Under the pieces are notes generated by a model. That model was not told the DNA's origin and ran no database searches. It saw only the letters and a program-made list of their open reading frames with translations. From Clostridiales bacterium (GTDB lineage: Bacteria > Bacillota > Clostridia > TANB77 > CAG-508), in the NCBI GenBank assembly GCA_003525075.1, contig DQFO01000010.1:1-64000 (forward strand): 64,000 bases of DNA, written 5' to 3'. The first letter of the stretch is position 1, and every line of letters starts with the position of its first letter. Both the position numbers and the translations under genes were made by a program. Positions 55,377 to 62,811 of the stretch are shown here, piece after piece.

Positions 55377-55466
55377 ATTATCCATCCTTTCAATAGATTT
55401 TTGTTCACTGGTAAATTTTACCATTTATTCTTTTGTGTGTCAAGTATGTATAAAAAAATTTTTAAT

Positions 55467-55495
55467 GTATATTTTATATTTTTTGGGTAAAAATT
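55467..55495 (+). promoter_or_regulatory. Candidate sigma-F-type promoter of spoIIR
   Basis: GTATA (55467-55471), 14 bases, then GGTAAAAATT (55486-55495) resembles the forespore sigma-F pattern (G-T/C-ATA and GGnnAnAnT). SpoIIR is sigma-F-dependent in Bacillus. Spacing is slightly short. Confidence 0.45.
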
Positions 55496-55540
55496 ATTTT
55501 AAAGATATTTTTTAACAAATATGTTAATACGGAGGTTATT

Positions 55541-56194
55541 ATGAAAAAATTTATAAATTATTCTAGGATTTGTTTGATATTAATATTTTTATTATTTATC
55601 TATATTATATTTTGTGCTCAAAGCTATTCGAACGCTGTATCTTCTGAACTATCAAATTCTGTATTTAGATTACATGTTTTAGCAAATAGTGATTCTGAAG
55701 AAGATCAACAATTAAAATTAAAAGTAAGAGATGCTTTACTTTCATATATGAATACTTTATCTTCAAATTGCAATACAAAAGAGGAAGCTATACAAATTGC
55801 AACTCAACATCAAAATGAATTTCAAACAATTGCTGAAAATGTAATTGTTGAAAATGGTTACAATTATCCTGTTCAAATAAAAATTAATAATTTTTATTTT
55901 CCAACCAAATCATATGGAGATATTTCATTACCAGCTGGATATTATGATGCTTTAAGAGTAGAAATTGGTAATGCAAAAGGAAAAAATTGGTGGTGTGTAA
56001 TGTTTCCATCTTTATGTTTTATAGATATCAGCTCAGGAATCGTTGATTCTGATGGAAAAGAAAAACTAGAAAATAATTTAGATTCAGAATCATATGAATT
56101 AATTTCAGAAAGCAAAACTTCAACTGAATTTAAACTAAAATTTAAATTATTAGAAGTATTTTCACATAATGGACTATTCACTGCAAAAAATTAA
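55541..56194 (+). CDS. spoIIR: Stage II sporulation protein R
   Basis: 217 aa after GGAGG. SpoIIR is secreted from the forespore and activates SpoIIGA, which processes pro-sigma-E in the mother cell. An N-terminal hydrophobic helix (about residues 10-30) is followed by the family block VFRLHVLANSDSEEDQQLKL and VRDALLSY, then FPTKSYGDISLPAGYYDALR and KGKNWWCVMFPSLCFID. Length and order are typical. It is divergent from an unknown gene and precedes murA. Confidence 0.95.
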   Translation: MKKFINYSRICLILIFLLFIYIIFCAQSYSNAVSSELSNSVFRLHVLANSDSEEDQQLKLKVRDALLSYMNTLSSNCNTKEEAIQIATQHQNEFQTIAENVIVENGYNYPVQIKINNFYFPTKSYGDISLPAGYYDALRVEIGNAKGKNWWCVMFPSLCFIDISSGIVDSDGKEKLENNLDSESYELISESKTSTEFKLKFKLLEVFSHNGLFTAKN

Positions 56195-56201
56195 AAATCT
56201 A

Positions 56202-56230
56202 TTGTAATCTTTATTCTTTTATGATATATT
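56202..56230 (+). promoter_or_regulatory. Sigma-A-type promoter of murA
   Basis: TTGTAA (56202-56207), a 17-base spacer and TATATT (56225-56230) lie between spoIIR and murA, so murA need not depend on the sporulation transcript. Confidence 0.5.
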
Positions 56231-56265
56231 TTATGTGATTATTTTAAATACGAGGAGGAATACTT

Positions 56266-57525
56266 TTGGAAAAACTAGTAATAACTGGACCAACACATTT
56301 AAATGGAGAAGTAACAATAAGTGGAGCCAAAAATGCAGCTGTTGCTATATTACCAGCAACACTTTTAATAGATGGCGTTTGTACAATAGAAAATCTTCCT
56401 AATATAAGTGATGTAAAAATGTCATGTAAGATATTAGAAGGTCTAGGAGCAAAAATAACATGGATTACACAAAATGAGATTATGATTGATACACGAAATA
56501 TAGATAAAACTATTGCATCAGAAGAATTAACAAGAAAATTTAGGGCATCTTATTATATAATTGGAAGTATGCTTGGACGTAAAGGTGCTGTAACTGTTGG
56601 AATGCCTGGTGGTTGCAAATTAGGTGCAAGGCCTATTGACCAACATATTAAAGGGTTTGAAGCCTTAGGAGCAAAAGTTGACACAACTCAAGGAAAGATT
56701 ACAGCTAAAGCATCAAAATTGGTTGGAACTTCAATATATATGGATGTTGTTTCTGTTGGTGCAACTATTAATGTAATGCTTGCTTCTGTTCTTGCAGAAG
56801 GAACGACTATTATAGATAATGCTGCTAAAGAGCCTCACATCGTAGACGTTGCTAATTTTTTAAATACAATGGGTGCCGACATTCGTGGGGCTGGAACAGA
56901 TGTAATTAAAATTAATGGTGTAAAAAAACTTACTGGTAATGCAACATATTCTGTTGTTCCAGATCAAATAGAAGCCGGAACATTTATGCTTGCAGCAGTT
57001 GCAACAAAAGGTGATATTTTAATAAAAAATTGTATAACAAAACACTTAGAATCAATAACTGCAAAAATCACTGAAATTGGTGGTCAAGTAGAAGACTTTG
57101 GAGATAGCATAAGAGTAAAATGTAATAAAAGACCATCTAATGCTATTATAAAAACACTTCCTTATCCAGGTTTCCCTACTGATTTACAACCACAAATGGG
57201 AGTTGTTTTATCAACTGCTAATGGAACAAGCAGAATTATAGAAAGTATTTGGGAATCAAGATTTCAATATACTGATGAATTAAACAAAATGGGAGCAAAA
57301 ATTACAGCTCAAGGAAAATCAGCATTTTTTGAAGGTGTTGATAAATTATATGGTGCACCTGTTTATTCAACAGACTTACGTGCTGGTGCAGCATTAATTA
57401 TTGCAGGAATTACAGCCAAAGGAAAAACTGAAGTTTACAATTTAGAACACATTGATAGAGGATATGAAAATATTGAGCAAAAATTCAGAAATCTTGGTGC
57501 AAGAATTGAAAGAGTAACAGAGTAA
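56266..57525 (+). CDS. murA: UDP-N-acetylglucosamine 1-carboxyvinyltransferase MurA
   Basis: 419 aa from a TTG start eight bases after GAGGAGG; no upstream ATG fits. MurA adds enolpyruvate to UDP-GlcNAc, the first committed step of peptidoglycan synthesis. The fosfomycin-sensitive Cys is present in MPGGCKLGARPIDQHI. Other blocks are GAKNAAVAILPATLL, FRASYYIIGSMLGRKG, PDQIEAGTFMLAA, GFPTDLQPQMGV and DLRAGAALIIAG. It is followed 21 bases later by yycJ, so the two are probably co-transcribed. Confidence 0.97.
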   Translation: MEKLVITGPTHLNGEVTISGAKNAAVAILPATLLIDGVCTIENLPNISDVKMSCKILEGLGAKITWITQNEIMIDTRNIDKTIASEELTRKFRASYYIIGSMLGRKGAVTVGMPGGCKLGARPIDQHIKGFEALGAKVDTTQGKITAKASKLVGTSIYMDVVSVGATINVMLASVLAEGTTIIDNAAKEPHIVDVANFLNTMGADIRGAGTDVIKINGVKKLTGNATYSVVPDQIEAGTFMLAAVATKGDILIKNCITKHLESITAKITEIGGQVEDFGDSIRVKCNKRPSNAIIKTLPYPGFPTDLQPQMGVVLSTANGTSRIIESIWESRFQYTDELNKMGAKITAQGKSAFFEGVDKLYGAPVYSTDLRAGAALIIAGITAKGKTEVYNLEHIDRGYENIEQKFRNLGARIERVTE

Positions 57526-57546
57526 TATTAGAAAGAAGAAATACAT

Positions 57547-58338
57547 ATGCTAAATTTTTGTAGTTTATACAGTGGAAGTAGTGGAAATAGTTTATTTGTC
57601 GAAACAGAAAATACAAAAGTATTAGTTGATGTTGGATTAAGTTGTAAAAAGATTGAAGAAGCTTTATCTACTATAGAAAAAGATCCTAATTCTATTGATG
57701 CAATACTTATCACCCATGAACATTCTGATCATATAAAAGGTTTATCAACAATATCACATAAATTTGATATTCCTGTTTTTGCAACAAGAGAAACATTTGA
57801 TGCAATGCCAACACAAATTGAAAAAATATCAAATAAAAATATTAATTACTTTTATCCTGATGAAAAATTCAATATAAATGATTTAGAAATTACCCCTTTC
57901 AGTATTCCACATGATGCAGCAAATCCATGCGGATTCACAATAAATAATGAAAAACATCAATTAAGTATTGCAACAGATATTGGTCATATGACAAATGACA
58001 TTGTAAAACATTTAGAAGGTAGTGAACTTTTACTATTAGAATCAAATTATGATACAGAAGTACTAAAATGTTGTAAATATCCATTTCATTTAAAAGCTAG
58101 AATTGCTGGAAGCACAGGACATCTTTCAAATACTATGTCTGGAAAAACAATTTCTTATTTATTAAAAAATAGCAATTTAAATACAGCTATTCTTGGACAT
58201 TTAAGCAAAGAAAGTAATTTTCCAGAACTAGCATATCAAACAGTAGTTGATGAATTACTAGCAAATAACTGTAACACAGATTCGATAAATTTATCTGTAG
58301 CAAGTAGGGAACTACCAGGGAGATTAATAAAATTATAA
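57547..58338 (+). CDS. walJ: Metallo-beta-lactamase-fold protein YycJ/WalJ
   Basis: 263 aa. It opens FCSLYSGSSGNSLFVET as in the YycJ/WalJ family, with the zinc motif THEHSDHIKGL, PHDAANPCGFTI, TDIGHM and a final HLSKESNFPELAY. WalJ is a DNA exonuclease-like protein linked to cell-wall and replication coordination in Bacillus. All metal ligands seem present. It follows murA closely and ends at a terminator. Confidence 0.92.
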   Translation: MLNFCSLYSGSSGNSLFVETENTKVLVDVGLSCKKIEEALSTIEKDPNSIDAILITHEHSDHIKGLSTISHKFDIPVFATRETFDAMPTQIEKISNKNINYFYPDEKFNINDLEITPFSIPHDAANPCGFTINNEKHQLSIATDIGHMTNDIVKHLEGSELLLLESNYDTEVLKCCKYPFHLKARIAGSTGHLSNTMSGKTISYLLKNSNLNTAILGHLSKESNFPELAYQTVVDELLANNCNTDSINLSVASRELPGRLIKL

Positions 58339-58347
58339 ATTATATAC

Positions 58348-58368
58348 ATAGGCTTAAATAGAGCCTAT
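58348..58368 (+). terminator. Terminator after walJ
   Basis: ATAGGCT (58348-58354) pairs with AGCCTAT (58362-58368), followed by seven T. Confidence 0.85.
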
Positions 58369-58379
58369 TTTTTATGGTA

Positions 58380-58534
58380 TTGTAAAGAGAATATACAGGA
58401 ACAATTAATAATATTGGTCTTTTTTCGGTAATAGTAAATTGGGGGCCTATTATTGAAGAAAATCTATATGACAAAAAAGATGTTTTTCATCTATTATTAT
58501 TGATTTATGGGGAAATAGTATATTCCCTTTACAA
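58380..58534. repeat. 155-bp element with 17-bp terminal inverted repeats (MITE-like)
   Basis: The left end TTGTAAAGAGAATATAC (58380-58396) and the reverse complement of the right end, TTGTAAAGGGAATATAC (58518-58534), differ at one base. The interior has smaller inverted segments (GTAATAG/CTATTATT) and no coding potential. No clear target duplication is visible. It occupies most of the gene-free stretch 58339-58684 between walJ and spmB. Nothing else was recognised there apart from the walJ terminator and weak Spo0A-box-like sequences near 58630-58650. Confidence 0.6.
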
Positions 58535-58684
58535 GATTAAAAACTTATTTATTAGAAAAGCATTTTTTAATATCTTCTTGCTAATCTACAATTATGTTAC
58601 AACATATCTTTTTATTTGTCAATAAAAATCGTTCGACGGCAATCGACAAAACCATATACATTTCAGTATTTCCAGCATATACGC

Positions 58685-59221
58685 CTAAAAAAATTTATTA
58701 CAAATTATTATTGCCGAAATAATTCCAGTTATATCTGCTAATAATGATGCAATCAAAATATAACGTGTTTTTTTTACTTTAATTGAACTTGTATAAACAG
58801 CAATCGTATATAATGTTGTTTCTGTTGCTCCCATTATCACAGAAGCTATCAATCCTATTTTAGAATCTACTCCATTTTGTTCAATTATATTTGTAGCAAT
58901 TGCCATCGAAGCACTACCAGAAATCGGTCTTAATATTACTAATGGGACTATTTCTTTTGGAAATCTCATAATTTTTAATACTGGAGATAATAATGTTGTT
59001 ACAAATTCTATTATTCCAGAATTATTTAATAATCCAATTGCAAAAAATAATCCTATTAATGTAGGAAAAATTTTTAATGTTATTTCTATTCCTTTTATTG
59101 CTCCTTTTATAAATAAATCAAAAATAGGCTTTTTTTCTATAATTCCAACTAAAACTATTATCAAAATAATCATTGGTATTGATATTATCGAAATATAATT
59201 TATAATCTTAATTTTATTCAC
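58685..59221 (-). CDS. spmB: Spore maturation protein B
   Basis: 178 aa, hydrophobic with about five helices. It carries the nucleoside-recognition-type gate domain shared by SpmA and SpmB: IEITLKIFPTLIGLFFAIGL, VILRPISGSASMAIATNIIE and IASVIMGATETTLYTIAVY. SpmAB is needed for spore core dehydration. Its start overlaps the spmA stop by 8 bases, indicating coupled translation. Length fits the family. Confidence 0.94.
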   Translation of the reverse strand: MNKIKIINYISIISIPMIILIIVLVGIIEKKPIFDLFIKGAIKGIEITLKIFPTLIGLFFAIGLLNNSGIIEFVTTLLSPVLKIMRFPKEIVPLVILRPISGSASMAIATNIIEQNGVDSKIGLIASVIMGATETTLYTIAVYTSSIKVKKTRYILIASLLADITGIISAIIICNKFF

Positions 59222-59798
59222 ATCCTTTTTCAGTTATACGTATTATCAATTTTGTAGACACTATTCCAACAATTCCAGCACATATTGTAGAAAACCATAC
59301 AGGAAAAATTATCTTTGTTGGATCATTAGACCCTAATGATGTTCTAATAGCAATTATAGTTGTTGGAATAATTTGTAAAGAAGATGTATTCAAAATTATT
59401 AACATCATCATATTATTACTTAAACAGTCTTTATTATGATTTTCTTTTTGAAGTTCTTCCATTGCTCGCAACCCAAGTGGTGTAGCCGCATTTCCTAATC
59501 CAAGTATATTAGAAATAATATTCATCACAACTTTATCATAAACTTGTGGACTTAAATTCGAAAATAATCTTATTATAAGAGGATTTAAAATTTTTTTCAA
59601 ATAATTTATTATATTAGTATTTGACGCTATCTCAATTAATCCACTCCATAAACAAGTAGTTCCAATAAGAGTCAATGTTAAAGAAACTACACTTTCTGTT
59701 GAAGATGTAATTGCAAGATTTAAAATTTTTAAATTTCCACTAATAATAGCATATATAATTGAAATAATTATAAAAATAGGCCAAATAATATTTAACAC
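59214..59798 (-). CDS. spmA: Spore maturation protein A
   Basis: 194 aa. I start at GTG 59798, seven bases after GGGGAG, because the product then begins MLNIIWPIFIIISIIYAI as in the family; a TTG at 59813 lies on the ribosome site. Conserved blocks are GTTCLWSGLIEIA, NILGLGNAATPLGLRAMEEL and LNTSSLQIIPTTIIAIR. It is an integral membrane partner of SpmB, acting in spore core dehydration. The two overlap by 8 bases. It is divergent from abrB. Confidence 0.94.
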   Translation of the reverse strand: MLNIIWPIFIIISIIYAIISGNLKILNLAITSSTESVVSLTLTLIGTTCLWSGLIEIASNTNIINYLKKILNPLIIRLFSNLSPQVYDKVVMNIISNILGLGNAATPLGLRAMEELQKENHNKDCLSNNMMMLIILNTSSLQIIPTTIIAIRTSLGSNDPTKIIFPVWFSTICAGIVGIVSTKLIIRITEKGCE

Positions 59799-59881
59799 TT
59801 TTCTTCTCCCCAATCTTGTATTTTTATTATTTAATATATATTCTTTTATATTTAAAAAATAACAAATTTTTACAAAAATAA

Positions 59882-59910
59882 TTGACCAAGTTTTATATTT
59901 GTGTTATTAT
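59882..59910 (+). promoter_or_regulatory. Sigma-A promoter of the AbrB-family gene
   Basis: TTGACC (59882-59887), a 17-base spacer and TATTAT (59905-59910). The start near 59917 supports ATG 59949 over an upstream in-frame start at 59901. Confidence 0.7.
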
Positions 59911-59948
59911 ATATGAGAATTGAAAAAATAATTTTAGGAGGACATGTT

Positions 59949-60221
59949 ATGAAATCAACAGGAATTGTTCGAAAAGTGGATGAATTAGGAAGGATTGTTA
60001 TTCCAAGAGAAATAAGAAATAAATTTGAAATAGCAGAAAAAGATCCTTTAGAAATATATGTAGATGGTTCATCAATTATTCTAAAAAAATATGAACCAAA
60101 TTGTATTTTTTGTGGAAATTCAAAAAATTTAATTGCTTTTAAAGATAAATTGGTTTGCCCAAAATGTGCTGAGAAAATTGGTGCAATTCAATCAACAATG
60201 AATGAAGAAGCAGATGAATAA
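59949..60221 (+). CDS. abrB: AbrB-family transition-state regulator with zinc ribbon
   Basis: 90 aa after AGGAGG. The N-terminal swapped-hairpin DNA-binding domain is textbook AbrB/SpoVT: MKSTGIVRKVDELGRIVIPR, then EIRNKFEI and DPLEIYVDGSSIILKKY. The C-terminus has CIFCGNSKNLI and VCPKCAEKI, a four-Cys zinc ribbon common in clostridial AbrB proteins. It is a global repressor that keeps sporulation and stationary genes off during growth. The abrB-rsmI adjacency matches Bacillus, although the strands converge here. Confidence 0.94.
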   Translation: MKSTGIVRKVDELGRIVIPREIRNKFEIAEKDPLEIYVDGSSIILKKYEPNCIFCGNSKNLIAFKDKLVCPKCAEKIGAIQSTMNEEADE

Positions 60222-60232
60222 TCACCTGCTTC

Positions 60233-61060
60233 TTATTTTTCTAAAAAATACATATAAATCTCATTTTTATTAACATTTCTATCTTTAGCAATTTGTTTTA
60301 TTATTTCTTTTTTATTTAATCCTTTTTCTTCATATAATTTATAATGATCTTCTAAAGATATTTCATCAAAATTTTTACATTCTTCTGTATCTATTTTATT
60401 TCCTTCAATAATTAATATCATTTCTCCTTTTATTGTGTCTATTTCACTTAATAATTCATCTATACTTTTTCTAATAAATTCCTCATGAATTTTAGTTAAT
60501 TCTCTTGCCAATACTATTTTTCTATCTTTTAATATTTCTTTTAAATCACCAAGTGTTGTCTTCATTTTATGTGGTGCTTCATAAATTATTATTGTTTTAC
60601 TTGAATTCTCTATTTCTTTTAGTTTTTGCCTTCTTAACTTTTTATTTAATGGCAAAAATCCTAAGAATTCAAACTCTTTTGTAGAAATCCCAGAAGCAAT
60701 TAATGCATTAATCATCGCACAAGCTCCTGGAATAGGTATTACTTCTATATTATCTTCAATTGCTTTTTTTATCACTTCTTCTCCTGGATCACATATTCCT
60801 GGAGTTCCAGCATCTGATACTAAAGCAATATTTTCTCCATTTCTTAATTTTTCTATTAATATCTCACTTTTCGTTTCTTCATTATGACGATGATAACTTA
60901 TTAAAGGTTTATTTATTTCATAATGATTTAACAATTTTAATGTTTGTCTAGTATCTTCTGCTGCAATTAAATCTACTTCTTTTAATACTCTTAAGGCTCT
61001 TAATGTAATATCTTCTAAATTTCCTATTGGTGTTGCTACTATATATAATTTTCCTATCAT
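60233..61060 (-). CDS. rsmI: 16S rRNA 2'-O-methyltransferase RsmI
   Basis: 275 aa after AAAGGAAA. RsmI methylates the ribose of C1402 in 16S rRNA. Blocks are LYIVATPIGNLEDITLRAL, LIAAEDTRQTLKLLNHY, SYHRHNE, ALVSDAGTPGICDPG and IPIPGACAMINALIASG, all typical of this SAM-dependent tetrapyrrole-methylase-fold family. The C-terminal helical tail is present. It ends 11 bases from the converging abrB stop. Confidence 0.96.
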   Translation of the reverse strand: MIGKLYIVATPIGNLEDITLRALRVLKEVDLIAAEDTRQTLKLLNHYEINKPLISYHRHNEETKSEILIEKLRNGENIALVSDAGTPGICDPGEEVIKKAIEDNIEVIPIPGACAMINALIASGISTKEFEFLGFLPLNKKLRRQKLKEIENSSKTIIIYEAPHKMKTTLGDLKEILKDRKIVLARELTKIHEEFIRKSIDELLSEIDTIKGEMILIIEGNKIDTEECKNFDEISLEDHYKLYEEKGLNKKEIIKQIAKDRNVNKNEIYMYFLEK

Positions 61061-61184
61061 GTTTTATTTTCCTTTCTTTATCTAATATATTTTAACATAT
61101 TTTTTTATTTTTTTAAATAGTTTTTTATTTTATATGCTATTTTTTTTTTTTATCATATATTATAATAAAAAAGGATATTTTAAT

Positions 61185-61331
61185 ATGGAAAATAATAAAA
61201 AAAATAAATTTAATTTAAAAAATCTAAAGAAAAATACTTGTAATTCTTTATTTGAAATTGAATATTTTTTAAATAATTTTAATTCATTTTTACAATATTT
61301 AAAATTATTTAAGTTTTTCAAAAATAAATAA
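61185..61331 (+). CDS. Possible 48-residue Lys/Asn-rich peptide
   Basis: 48 aa from ATG 61185 after AAAAGGA. It is basic at the start (MENNKKNKFNLKNLKKN) with a helical Phe/Leu-rich end (FLNNFNSFLQYLKLFKFFKNK). TATAAT occurs at 61161-61166 without a good -35 box, and a perfect 19-bp hairpin follows at 61347, so a small transcript is credible. No family is recognised, and an AT-rich chance frame cannot be excluded. Confidence 0.45.
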   Translation: MENNKKNKFNLKNLKKNTCNSLFEIEYFLNNFNSFLQYLKLFKFFKNK

Positions 61332-62143
61332 TAATTTATTTCATAATATATAAATAGTTAAATATATTAATAAAATATTTAACTATTTATATATTATTTA
61401 TTCATCGTTTAATATCTTAATTATGTACTTTTATTATTTCATTTTTGAACAAAAATACTTTTTATTAATACATCATTTTAACATGCCATTTTCTAAGACT
61501 TTTAACTCTACTTTATAATTTATACATTTAAACAATTTACATTTATTTCCTCTTAAAAAGATTTTATATTATTCATTTTTCTATTATTGCTTAATTTTTA
61601 AATTAATTACTTTATAAAATAATATTATTTTTTCTTATTTAAATATTTATTTTTAATTTATTAAGTAATTTTTTAGTAATATTTTTTTATTTCATATATT
61701 ATATTATATTTATTATAAATAAAATATTTTTAAGCCAAAATAATAATAATAAATTTAATTTTTAAAAAATTTTTTATATTTTTTTAGTTTAAATTAAATA
61801 TTTTTTATAATATTATTATTTTATTTTTTTATTATAAAAATAAAATTATTTATTTATATGTTCATTTTTCCCAAATAAAATAATTTATTATTTATATATT
61901 TTTGTTAATATTTATTTTTAAAAATCAATATTAAATTTAGCTGCCCTATTTTTAATATAATTATTTTTCATATCATATCTTTTCTATTTGGACATATATA
62001 CCATAATTTCCAATAACTATTTTTCTTTTATACATCGTCCATAAATTGTTGATTTCCCTTGCTTTTATATTATTTTTAAATTTTTATCTTCAAATTTTTT
62101 TTACATTTATTTCCTATTTAAATCAAAATTTTATATCTCAATA
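61332..62143. other. Extremely AT-rich stretch with no recognised gene
   Basis: About 810 bases with long A/T runs, no ribosome site followed by a credible frame, no tRNA and no known RNA motif. Only the hairpin at 61347-61393 stands out. It may be a decayed region or a spacer with structural roles. Confidence 0.6.
61347..61393. terminator. Perfect 19-bp hairpin after the small peptide gene
   Basis: TATATAAATAGTTAAATAT (61347-61365) and ATATTTAACTATTTATATA (61375-61393) are exact inverted arms around a 9-base loop. There is no G/C-rich core, so termination strength is uncertain. Confidence 0.5.
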
Positions 62144-62674
62144 TTATTTTGTTCTCAAATATTCATCAGAGAAATTTTCATTTTCGCTTCCATTAACCAA
62201 TATTTTTATCGAATTTATTTCTTTTAAATTTGTAAGAGTATTCACTATACTATTAATAATTTTTAATTTTTCATTTTCATCTTTATAATTTAATATCTCA
62301 TTTGAAAAGTTTATAATTGCACAATTTTTTTCAATTTTTATTTCATTTAATCTTGTTCCATCTGGAATTAATTTTTGTAAATTATTGTTTTGAGGTCCTT
62401 TTATTAAATAATTTATTAATTGCTTTTCTGGTTCTTTTAATAATATATTTGCATTAATTACTCTTATTTCATTTTCTAATTCATCATTTTCATTTTTAAA
62501 ATATAATATTATTTTTGTTTGTTTACTATTGTCATCAGAAATTTCTTCTTGAGGAGTATAATCTTGATATTCGTCTTCAACCTTTTTTAGTTCTATATTT
62601 TTAAATAAAAAATATATTCCTATCCCAACAAATGCAATTGTTATTATTGCTCCTAACATTCTTTTTTTATTCAT
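62144..62674 (-). CDS. GerM-domain membrane-anchored protein
   Basis: 176 aa after AAAGGA. One membrane helix (about residues 7-24) precedes a GerMN domain: KQTKIILYFKNENDELENE, EPEKQLINYLIKGPQNNNL, LIPDGTRLNEIKIEKNCAII and NFSNEI. GerM domains occur in sporulation and germination proteins, where they build ring-like structures in the intermembrane space. It lacks the lipobox of Bacillus GerM and has one domain copy rather than two. It is transcribed alone, just upstream of the AT-rich stretch. Confidence 0.88.
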   Translation of the reverse strand: MNKKRMLGAIITIAFVGIGIYFLFKNIELKKVEDEYQDYTPQEEISDDNSKQTKIILYFKNENDELENEIRVINANILLKEPEKQLINYLIKGPQNNNLQKLIPDGTRLNEIKIEKNCAIINFSNEILNYKDENEKLKIINSIVNTLTNLKEINSIKILVNGSENENFSDEYLRTK

Positions 62675-62773
62675 ATAAATTTCCTTTCTATTAAATTATT
62701 TTAAGTACTACTTTCTATTCTTGTACACTGAAATATATTCGTATATTTTTCTGTTAGAACTATATAAAAAATA

Positions 62774-62804
62774 AAAAGCTTAAAATTTATTATTTTAAGC
62801 TTTT
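62774..62804 (-). terminator. Terminator after the right-edge gene
   Basis: AAAAGCTTAAAAT (62774-62786) pairs perfectly with ATTTTAAGCTTTT (62792-62804), with a T run on the minus strand. Confidence 0.85.
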
Positions 62805-62811
62805 CTATTTT

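Noticed and set aside
58625..58655. Two Spo0A-box-like sequences (TTCGACG and TCGACAA)
   Set aside because: They are near-matches only and lie downstream of spmAB and walJ with no gene starting nearby, so a promoter role is not supported.
61394..62040. Possible CRISPR or tandem repeat in the AT-rich stretch
   Set aside because: No regular repeat-spacer pattern, only A/T low complexity.
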